The notes under the pieces are model-generated. The model did not search any database. It was not told the DNA's origin and saw only the letters and a list, made by a program, of their open reading frames with translations. From Deltaproteobacteria bacterium (lineage in GTDB: Bacteria > Myxococcota > B64-G9): 8,291 nt of DNA. The translations under genes and the position numbers were made by a program. Shown one piece after another: positions 1 to 5,895 of this stretch. Within the stretch, counting starts at the first letter, position 1. Each line of letters starts with the position of its first letter. Where the stretch lies: the NCBI GenBank assembly GCA_030591745.1, contig JAUVAM010000122.1, positions 1 to 8,291 of the forward strand, in the 5' to 3' direction.

Positions 1-1893
1 CAGGGATCTCGTTTGCCGCTGTGCATTGATTCCGAAACACCCGAGGTCATGGAGGCGGCGCTGCGGCTCAGCCCGGGTCGTGTGCTGCTGAACTCCATCC
101 ACTTAGAGGATGGCGGCAAACGAGCGGCCGCGGTTTGTCGGTTGGCCAAACGGCATGGGGCGGCCATCATTGCATTGACCATCGACGAAGAAGGCATGGC
201 CATGGATGTCGAGCGCAAGCTGACCGTAGCCAAGCGTTTGCATCGACTGGTCTGCCGGGAGCACGGCCTTCGGCCTCAAGACCTGTTCATTGATGCTTTG
301 ACCTTCGCCATCGCTTCAGGCGAGCCCAGCCTGCGCGGGGCCGCCAAGGCCACCCTTGAGGCCATTCGGCGCATCAACCATGAATTGCCCGGTGTGGGCT
401 GCGTGCTGGGTGTGTCCAATGTGAGTTACGGTTTGCGTCTTCCCGCACGCCGGGTTCTGAACTCGGTCTTTTTGCATATGGCCGTGGAGGCCGGCCTGGA
501 TGCCGCCATTCTGCACCCCCGTCAGATTCAAGCCCTGGCTCAATTGGCCGATGAGGACCGCTTGGCTGCCGAGGCTTTGATCATGGATGTCGATGGGCAG
601 GCCCTGGAGCGATTCATTCTGCGCTTCGCTGCTCGTGACGATGAGCTGGTCATGGCGGTCAAACCCGAAGACAGCTGGAACGACGAGGAAGCTGTTTTTC
701 AAGGTGTGCTGCAAGGACGGGTGCGTCTGATTTTTGCCCGTTTGGACGCGCTTTTGACTGAGCGTTCGGCCGAGTCCATCGTGGCCGATGTCTTGGTGCC
801 TGCGATGCAACGAGTCGGCGAACTCTTTGTCGAGGGACGACTGCAGCTTCCCTTTGTACTCAAGAGCGCCGAGGCCATGAAGCGAGCTGTGGACAGTCTG
901 GAACCCCACTTTGCGGCCGGTAGCGAGAGCAGGCGTTACAAACTTCTTTTGGCCACCGTTCGTGGCGATGTGCATGACATCGGCAAAAACTTGGTGGACA
1001 TCATCGTCTCCAATAACGGCTTTGACGTGGTCAACATGGGGGTGCGTGTGCCTGCCTCGCGTATCCTGGATGCGGTGGCAAGGCACAAACCCGATGTGCT
1101 GGGTTTGAGCGGCTTGTTGGTCAGCTCATCACAGGCCATGGCTGAGGATTTGGCCCAGTTCCATGCCGCGGGCTTGCGCCTGCCTGTGCTGGTGGGCGGT
1201 GCGGCCCTGACCCGGGATTTTGTTCGCGAGCGTCTTCGCCGGGCGTACCCGGAAGGGCAGGTGGTCTATTGCGCCGATGCCTTCTCCGGTCTCCAGGCCA
1301 TGCAGGCTCTGGCGGCAGGCAAAGAGCCCGAGCAGGCGAAGCCTGCTCGCCCGCAAGTGGAAGAGGTGGACGCCGAGCCTGTCGTGGCGACCAGGCTCGA
1401 TCAAGTCGAAGCCCCCGAGCCGGCCTTCGTGGGCAGTCGGGTGGCCAGGGATTTGAACCTGGATTTGATATTGGAGTACGTGAACAAGGAGGCCTTGTTC
1501 CGGAGTCGTTGGGGCTACCGCCAACGACAGCTTCAGGCCTTCGAACATCGGCGCATCATCAAAGAAGAGGCCGAGCCGCGCTTCGATGCCTTGATTCGTC
1601 TTGGTAAGGAAGAAGAACTCTTCGCGCCTCGCATGGTCTATGGTTTTTATGAAGCCCGGGCCGAAAACGAGACCCTGTGGGTCAAAGGGGAAAGCCAAAC
1701 GCATGCCTTTGCCTTTCCGAGGCGCAACCGGGCGCCCACTCGTTGCCTGGCCGATTTCGTGCGTCCCGATGCGGACGTCGTGGGTTTTTTCGTGGTCACC
1801 CTGGGTGGGGCCGTGGCTTTGCGGGGGCGTGAAGTTTTCGCCAAAACGAGTACTTGGATTATTTTTTGCTGCATGGTTTGGCGGTGGAGTTAA
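1..1893 (+). CDS. metH: Cobalamin-dependent methionine synthase, 5'-partial, frame broken near its 3' end
   Basis: This cytosolic enzyme transfers a methyl group from 5-methyltetrahydrofolate through cobalamin to homocysteine, giving methionine. The frame is already open at base 1, so the homocysteine-binding domain and the first part of the folate barrel lie outside the window. Visible in order are: the rest of the pterin-binding TIM barrel (about 1-600; CIDSETPEV, TIDEEGMA, LGVSNVSYGL, VLNSVFLHMAVEAGLDAAI); the four-helix B12 cap (about 690-930); the B12 Rossmann domain (about 940-1320) with the DVHDIGKN signature, whose His codon at 973-975 is the lower axial cobalt ligand, followed by GLSGLLVSS and PVLVGGAAL; a Pro/Glu-rich linker (about 1320-1430); and the start of the AdoMet reactivation domain (NLDLILEYVNKEALFRSRWGY). 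After codon 1843-1845 the frame turns to unrelated residues and stops at 1891-1893. Homology resumes in another frame at 1845. Family identity is certain; whether the break is biological or an error is open. Confidence 0.95.
   Translation, partial: QGSRLPLCIDSETPEVMEAALRLSPGRVLLNSIHLEDGGKRAAAVCRLAKRHGAAIIALTIDEEGMAMDVERKLTVAKRLHRLVCREHGLRPQDLFIDALTFAIASGEPSLRGAAKATLEAIRRINHELPGVGCVLGVSNVSYGLRLPARRVLNSVFLHMAVEAGLDAAILHPRQIQALAQLADEDRLAAEALIMDVDGQALERFILRFAARDDELVMAVKPEDSWNDEEAVFQGVLQGRVRLIFARLDALLTERSAESIVADVLVPAMQRVGELFVEGRLQLPFVLKSAEAMKRAVDSLEPHFAAGSESRRYKLLLATVRGDVHDIGKNLVDIIVSNNGFDVVNMGVRVPASRILDAVARHKPDVLGLSGLLVSSSQAMAEDLAQFHAAGLRLPVLVGGAALTRDFVRERLRRAYPEGQVVYCADAFSGLQAMQALAAGKEPEQAKPARPQVEEVDAEPVVATRLDQVEAPEPAFVGSRVARDLNLDLILEYVNKEALFRSRWGYRQRQLQAFEHRRIIKEEAEPRFDALIRLGKEEELFAPRMVYGFYEARAENETLWVKGESQTHAFAFPRRNRAPTRCLADFVRPDADVVGFFVVTLGGAVALRGREVFAKTSTWIIFCCMVWRWS
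1329..1349. repeat. Perfect 9-bp inverted repeat with 3-base loop inside the metH linker
   Basis: CGAGCAGGC (1329-1337) and GCCTGCTCG (1341-1349) are exact reverse complements separated by GAA. It would form a stable GC-rich hairpin in mRNA or single-stranded DNA. It lies in the Pro/Glu-rich stretch that links the B12-binding domain to the reactivation domain, where extra residues (here about PEQAKPARP) are tolerated. It may be chance in GC-rich DNA or a small REP-like palindrome that landed in frame. No further copy is evident in the window. Confidence 0.6.
1841..1850 (+). other. Frameshift site in metH (one A apparently missing from an A-run)
   Basis: The upstream frame reads Phe-Ala-Lys with Lys at 1843-1845. 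The downstream frame must read Asn-Glu-Tyr-Leu starting at 1845. The two codons share base 1845, so one base is missing: the run here has four A where five would give a continuous Ala-Lys-Asn-Glu. The local heptamer is not a canonical X-XXY-YYZ slippery site in the incoming frame, and no strong downstream hairpin or pseudoknot is obvious. A homopolymer indel, either a sequencing or assembly error or a recent mutation, is the simplest explanation. Confidence 0.85.
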
Positions 1894-2183
1894 CCGAAGC
1901 CCTGGCTGAATATGCCCACGAGGTGATGCGGCATGGCCTGGGGATTGGCGAGGACCATCCCCTGAGCCCTCGGGATCGTACACGCAAGGCCTACCGTGGT
2001 GCCCGTTTTGGGTTTGGTTATTCTTGCTGTCCTGACCTTGCCGCCCATGAAAGGGTATTTGAGTTGTTGCGGCCCAAGCGCATCGGTGTTCGCCTGTCAG
2101 AGACCCATCAGATGATCCCTGAATATTCCACGGCGGCGCTGGTCCTGCATCACCCTCAGGCTCGTCCCTTCAAGGTAGATTGA
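1845..2183 (+). pseudogene. metH: metH 3' fragment: end of the AdoMet reactivation domain, in a shifted frame
   Basis: This is the C-terminal part of the MetH reactivation domain, which binds AdoMet for reductive remethylation of oxidised cobalamin. Read from 1845 it begins NEYLDYFLLHGLAVELTEAL, exactly the continuation expected after EVFAK in the upstream frame. The AdoMet-binding Arg-x4-Tyr motif is visible as RFGFGYSCCPD (codons 2004-2021 cover Arg to Tyr), followed by the family's closing segment ETHQMIPEYSTAALVLHHPQA. The stop is at 2181-2183. A TTG at 1854 could formally start an ORF, but no convincing ribosome binding site precedes it, and an isolated half-domain is not a known functional unit. 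I therefore read it as the displaced end of metH, not as a separate gene. If the upstream deletion is a sequencing error, this is simply the last ~112 residues of an intact enzyme. Confidence 0.88.
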
Positions 2184-2191
2184 GGAGGAGG
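2184..2191 (+). promoter_or_regulatory. Strong Shine-Dalgarno sequence for the amidohydrolase gene
   Basis: GGAGGAGG begins directly after the metH stop codon and precedes two adjacent ATG codons (2194 and 2197). Either start has workable spacing, and they differ by one Met. The purine-rich run is close to a perfect anti-SD match. With only ten bases between the genes there is no room for a promoter and terminator, which supports cotranscription with metH. Confidence 0.75.
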
Positions 2192-2193
2192 GA

Positions 2194-3579
2194 ATGATGC
2201 TTCGAAGTGTCCTGATTCTGATTTGGATCGCCGCCGTGGTGCCGGTCTCGGCCGCCGAGCCCGAAGGCTTGGATGCCTTGCGACGTACCATAGACGACAT
2301 CCCTCTCTTCGATACCCATGAGCACCTGTCGCCGATCACCGACTTGCAAGGTCGGGACAGGCTGGATTTCCGCCTGCTCTTTGAGCCCTACGTGGTCGAT
2401 ACCATGCGTTCGGCCGGCATGCCCATGGCGCTCTACGAGCAGGCCATCCAGCCAGGGCTTGAGGCCAAGGAGCGTTTTCGTCTCTTTGCACCATACTGGG
2501 AGGCAAGCCGCAACACGGCCGCGGCTCGTCTGGCGGAAATCGCGGCCCGTGACCTCTATGGGGTGCCGCGCATTGATGTGGACAGCATTCAGCTTCTAAG
2601 TCGGCGCATGAACAAAGCCTACAAGCAAGGAGACGCCATCGATGAGGCCTTGAAGAAGGCCGGCATTGAGCGGGTGGTGCTGGACATGGGCTCCAGGTCG
2701 CCTCCCGCCGGGGGACGCTTTTTGCACGCGGAACGTTTCGAGGAGTTCGTGCACGTCCACGACTATGGCCACATGCAGCGCATGGCATCAGCCCAGGGCG
2801 CAAAGCTTGGCGACCTGGATGATTACGTAGAGGCCTTGGATAAGGCTTTTGCCGGCGGTTTGGCCCGACGCATGGTGGCGGTTAAGTCGGCTTTGGGCTA
2901 TCACCGGCCCTTGGACTATCGTCCGGCCAGCAAGGCGGCGGCTGCGCAAGTTTTCGCCATGCTCAAAGAGCACAAGGATAAGGATTTTCCCCTCAAAGCG
3001 GTGCGGCCTTTGCAGGATTTCATGATGTTCCATTTGCTGGGTCTTTGTCAGAAGCACAAACTGCCCGTGCAGATTCACACCGGACTTTTGACCGGTTCGG
3101 GCAAACCCGTCGCGCGTTCCAACCCGGCTTTGCTCACAGGCCTCTTTGACCGATTTCCCGGAGTGGATTTTTGTTTGTTGCACGGGAGTTATCCCTTCGG
3201 CGGGCAATTGGCCGTGGTGGTGAAGAATCACGCCAACGCCTACCTGGATTTGAGCTGGCTCTTGGGCCTTTCTCCTGCATACGCCGCTCGTTATTTGGAC
3301 GAATGGCTGGACCTGGTGCCCGGTAACAAGATTTTGGCCTTCGGCGGCGACGCCATCCATGTGGAGTGGACTTATGCTCAGGCCGGCATGATGCGGGACT
3401 TGGTGTTCCAGGTGTTAAGCGGGCGCATGCGTCAGGGTCTATTGGATCTTGAGCAGGCCCAGCGTCTGGCCAAAGGATTGTTGCGGGATAACGCCAGGGC
3501 TTTTTTTCGCGTCGACGGTCTCTTGCCCTTGCACCGCAGACCCCCGCCCAAGCTAAAAACCATCAAACCAGCAAAGTGA
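2194..3579 (+). CDS. Exported amidohydrolase-2 family metal-dependent hydrolase (FluG N-terminal-like)
   Basis: The 461-residue product has a Sec-type signal peptide (hydrophobic residues about 5-20, VPVSA before likely cleavage near 20-21), so it should act in the periplasm or outside the cell. The rest is an amidohydrolase TIM barrel. FDTHEHL gives the HxH metal pair (His42, His44), VAVKSALGY carries a Lys at 231, QIHTG has His295, LLHGSYP has His330 and FGGDA has the catalytic-type Asp386. The Lys-x-x-x-x-Tyr, QIHTG and LLHGSYP pattern resembles FluG/nodulin-type N-terminal domains and COG2159 hydrolases; no glutamine synthetase domain follows. The substrate cannot be read from sequence. 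All expected metal-site residues seem present, so it is probably active. A basic, Pro-rich tail (RRPPPKLK) closes the protein. It sits ten bases downstream of metH, and its last 17 bases overlap the convergent kinase gene. An export signal is unusual for the FluG-like group as I know it. Confidence 0.88.
   Translation: MMLRSVLILIWIAAVVPVSAAEPEGLDALRRTIDDIPLFDTHEHLSPITDLQGRDRLDFRLLFEPYVVDTMRSAGMPMALYEQAIQPGLEAKERFRLFAPYWEASRNTAAARLAEIAARDLYGVPRIDVDSIQLLSRRMNKAYKQGDAIDEALKKAGIERVVLDMGSRSPPAGGRFLHAERFEEFVHVHDYGHMQRMASAQGAKLGDLDDYVEALDKAFAGGLARRMVAVKSALGYHRPLDYRPASKAAAAQVFAMLKEHKDKDFPLKAVRPLQDFMMFHLLGLCQKHKLPVQIHTGLLTGSGKPVARSNPALLTGLFDRFPGVDFCLLHGSYPFGGQLAVVVKNHANAYLDLSWLLGLSPAYAARYLDEWLDLVPGNKILAFGGDAIHVEWTYAQAGMMRDLVFQVLSGRMRQGLLDLEQAQRLAKGLLRDNARAFFRVDGLLPLHRRPPPKLKTIKPAK
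3563..3579. other. 17-base convergent overlap of two genes
   Basis: The plus-strand amidohydrolase stop (TGA, 3577-3579) lies inside the minus-strand kinase gene, whose stop (TGA read from 3565-3563) lies inside the amidohydrolase. Both C-termini are consistent with their families, so neither stop looks spurious. No hairpin with a T-run separates them, so the transcripts probably run into each other as antisense RNA unless termination is Rho-dependent. Confidence 0.85.
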
Positions 3580-5140
3580 AGGTGCTGCCTTCGGGGCCCG
3601 TGTCCAAGCGGACGTCGCCTGAACGGGTTCGGGCCACCGCTTGCACAATGGCCAAGCCGAGGCCGGTGCCGCCCCTGTCTCTTTCGGTAGTGAAGAAGCG
3701 GTCAAAAATTCGTTTTTGGTTTGCCGGGCTGATGCCAGGACCATGATCGCTCACGGCGAAGGCCACTCGACCATCGGTCTCGCTTGAGACTTTGAGTTTC
3801 ACCGGCTGACCAGCACCGTGTCTGGCCGCGTTGTCCAAGAGGTTGCGCAAAGCGCCTTCCAGGTGATCCGGATTGATGGAGAGTTTTTCCGGGGCCTGAG
3901 CCAAGTCCAACTCGACTTCGACCTCGGTGGCCTCGGCAAGTCGATGGCACATGGTGTTGATGTCCACGGATGCCGCGTTCTCGGGCGCGCTTTGGATGCG
4001 GGCCAACTCAAGCAGGCGCACGACCAGGCGCTCCATGCGGCTTGCGTCGGCCAGGATGTTGGTCAGAAAGCGTTCGCGTTGTTCGGCGGGCATGTCCGTG
4101 CCTTCTTCGCGGAGTAGTTCGGCAGCTCCTTGAATGGAGGTGATGGGCGACTTGAGTTCGTGGCTCACGTTGGCTGCGAAGTCGGAGATGTATTCAGCCC
4201 GATCCGACAGTTGGCGCGTCATGGTGTCTAAGGCCTCGGCCAGGCTGTGGATTTCCGTGGGCACCAGTCCTTTGGGTTTTTCGACCCGGCCTGATTCGCC
4301 CCGGGCGATCGCGTCGGCGCTTTTTGTGATGGCACGCAGGGGTCGCGTGAAGAGCCGGCTGAGCAGCAGGCTGACCAGGAGCGTCAAAAACAAGCTGACC
4401 ACAAAAGCCGTCGACAGGGGCCGGCGGGCAAACCAGGCGGCTTTCAATGGGTCCATGGAGGTTCGTGACATCCAGACGGCGCCCACCACCTCTCCGTCGG
4501 AGAAGATGGGCAGGGCCGTGAAAACCCGGATATCCCCCCGGAGGCTGATGCTTGAAAAAGCCGGCTTGGGCTCGTCGCTCACGCGGTGGCGGGCGACGGC
4601 CTGGTAGCGCCCCGCCAGGGCCGCTTTGACCTCCGGTAAGTGATTCAGGTAGGCGCCCCACCAGAGGCCGGTGGAGGCCACCACCGCACCCTCGGCATTC
4701 AGAACCCGAGCAGCAGTCAAGTTGAAGATCTTGGCTCTGTCCAGCAGGGGCTTGATGCTTTTACCGGCCCGCCAGGCTGGACCTTGTGGGTCTTCGGCAT
4801 AGCGGGTCGGGTCGGCCGCAGGACCGGACACTTCCCAGTCGCCCTCCAGCATGGGGTTGATGGGGTGGTAGCGTTCGTCCTTGGCGTGGTCGGGGCGGAT
4901 GCGGCCAGGTTTGTCCGACTGTTTGCCCCGGGCTTCGAGCCAATGGCCGCGCCAGGCTTCGGCGATGAGCACGCTTTCGGCGATGAGTTTGACCTCGGTC
5001 TCGCGTACGCTTTGTACCTGGGTGAACTTCAGGCCCAGCAGCGCCAATACGGGGATGAGCAGGACGAGCCCGTTGACCGTCAAGAGCAGCCAGCGAGAAC
5101 TCAAACTTCTGGCTTGAGCCTGCTTGATCTTTTCGCCCAT
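3563..5140 (-). CDS. Membrane sensor histidine kinase (CreC-like), partner of the adjacent OmpR-type regulator
   Basis: The 525-residue inner-membrane kinase has a short cytoplasmic lead, TM1 at about 18-38, a periplasmic sensor of about 200 residues, TM2 at about 243-262, then HAMP (about 263-315), dimerisation/phosphoacceptor and HATPase domains. The H-box is FAANVSHELKSPITSIQGAA with His327 as phosphorylation site. The N-box is LRNLLDNAARH (about 431-441), G1 is DHGPGI (465-470) and G2 is GGTGLGLAIV (490-499), so autokinase activity is expected. The sensor segment (LNAEGAVVAST to GDIRVFTALPIFSDGEVVGAVWMS) has the look of a PDC/Cache fold as in CreC; its ligand is unknown. It starts 8 bases after the regulator stop with only a weak GAAAG ahead of ATG, suggesting translational coupling. 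By position it could play the role that PdsS plays at dedicated-sortase loci, although my recollection is that PdsS is longer. The C-terminus is clipped close to the last beta strand (STFTLLV). Confidence 0.93.
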   Translation of the reverse strand: MGEKIKQAQARSLSSRWLLLTVNGLVLLIPVLALLGLKFTQVQSVRETEVKLIAESVLIAEAWRGHWLEARGKQSDKPGRIRPDHAKDERYHPINPMLEGDWEVSGPAADPTRYAEDPQGPAWRAGKSIKPLLDRAKIFNLTAARVLNAEGAVVASTGLWWGAYLNHLPEVKAALAGRYQAVARHRVSDEPKPAFSSISLRGDIRVFTALPIFSDGEVVGAVWMSRTSMDPLKAAWFARRPLSTAFVVSLFLTLLVSLLLSRLFTRPLRAITKSADAIARGESGRVEKPKGLVPTEIHSLAEALDTMTRQLSDRAEYISDFAANVSHELKSPITSIQGAAELLREEGTDMPAEQRERFLTNILADASRMERLVVRLLELARIQSAPENAASVDINTMCHRLAEATEVEVELDLAQAPEKLSINPDHLEGALRNLLDNAARHGAGQPVKLKVSSETDGRVAFAVSDHGPGISPANQKRIFDRFFTTERDRGGTGLGLAIVQAVARTRSGDVRLDTGPEGSTFTLLV

Positions 5141-5148
5141 GTTGTCTT

Positions 5149-5871
5149 TCAGTCTTTCAAGCGGTAGCCCAGGCCGTAGACCGTTTCGATGGGATCGGCG
5201 GCACCTGAGTCGCTGAGTTTTTTTCGGATGCGTCGCACGTGAGAGTCGATGGTGCGATCGGTGATGGCGTGGCCCATGCCGTAAGCGCGATCCACCAATT
5301 CGTCCCGGGTGTAGACCTTGCCCGGCATGCCCGCCAGGGCCTGCAACAAACCAAACTCCTTGACGGTCAGATCCACTGTTCTGTCGGCCCAGGTGCAGAT
5401 GTGTCGGTCCAAATCCAGCCGGAGCTTTCCTCGCTCAATGACCTGAGCCGTGTCTTGGGGTGGTCCGCCCTGGCTGCGGCGCAAGACGGCCTTGACCCGA
5501 GCCACCAACTCCCGGGGGCTGAAGGGTTTGGTCACGTAGTCGTCCGCACCCAACTCCAGCCCCAAAACGCGATCCAACTCTTCGTCCCGGCTGGTCAAAA
5601 AGACAACCGGCAATTGACCGTCGGCGCGCAGGCGGCGACAGACCTCCAAGCCGTCTTGTTCGGGCATGACGACGTCCAAGACCACCAGGTCGATGGGTTG
5701 CTCTTTGACCAAGGCCAGGGCACAGGCTCCGTCCTTGGCCTCGAAAACCCGGTAACCGGCTTTCTCCAGGGCATATCGGACCACTTCTCGGATATGGCCG
5801 TCGTCGTCGACTACCAGGATGGTGGGCACGCCGGGGAACTCCTGTGGGCAGGGTTGTTGGACTGAAGCCAT
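5149..5871 (-). CDS. OmpR/PhoB-family response regulator
   Basis: The 240-residue cytoplasmic DNA-binding regulator should be phosphorylated by the kinase encoded just downstream. Its receiver domain (about 16-132) has the acidic pocket in ILVVDDDG (Asp22-24), the phosphoacceptor Asp66 in VVLDVVMP, Thr93 in FLTSR and Lys115 in TKPFSPRE, so all switch residues are present. The winged-helix domain (about 145-240) shows LTVKEFGLLQAL, TRDELVDRAYG, the recognition-helix region TDRTIDSHVRRIRKKL and ending ETVYGLGYRLKD. The ATG at 5871 is preceded by GAGGA with 7-base spacing, which supports this start even though it gives about 16 residues before the first receiver strand. A GTG near codon 15 is the only close alternative. 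It lies 24 bases after the VIT/VWA gene and 8 bases before the kinase, as part of one operon. Its DNA target is unknown; autoregulation of this operon is plausible but unproven. Confidence 0.95.
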   Translation of the reverse strand: MASVQQPCPQEFPGVPTILVVDDDGHIREVVRYALEKAGYRVFEAKDGACALALVKEQPIDLVVLDVVMPEQDGLEVCRRLRADGQLPVVFLTSRDEELDRVLGLELGADDYVTKPFSPRELVARVKAVLRRSQGGPPQDTAQVIERGKLRLDLDRHICTWADRTVDLTVKEFGLLQALAGMPGKVYTRDELVDRAYGMGHAITDRTIDSHVRRIRKKLSDSGAADPIETVYGLGYRLKD

Positions 5872-5895
5872 GAGAGCATCCTCGGTATCACGGTG

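Noticed and set aside
316..1086. Long open frame on the minus strand opposite metH (256 codons)
   Set aside because: It lies wholly antisense to strongly conserved metH domains; the translation has no recognisable domain and is the low-complexity product expected from high-GC coding DNA.
1836..1870. Programmed -1 ribosomal frameshift in metH
   Set aside because: The shift direction would fit, but the heptamer around the A-run is not a canonical slippery site in the incoming frame, no strong stimulatory hairpin follows, and MetH is not known to use recoding.
1129..1983. Minus-strand open frame of 284 codons opposite the metH 3' part
   Set aside because: Antisense shadow of the reactivation domain; rich in Gly, Pro, His and Arg, with no recognised motif.
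3578..3592. GAAGG/CCTTC hairpin just after the amidohydrolase stop as a terminator
   Set aside because: Stem of only five pairs, no T-run on either side, and it lies inside the kinase coding sequence.
5239..5865. Plus-strand open frame of 208 codons opposite the response regulator
   Set aside because: Covers a gene whose receiver and winged-helix motifs are unmistakable; the antisense product matches nothing I recognise.
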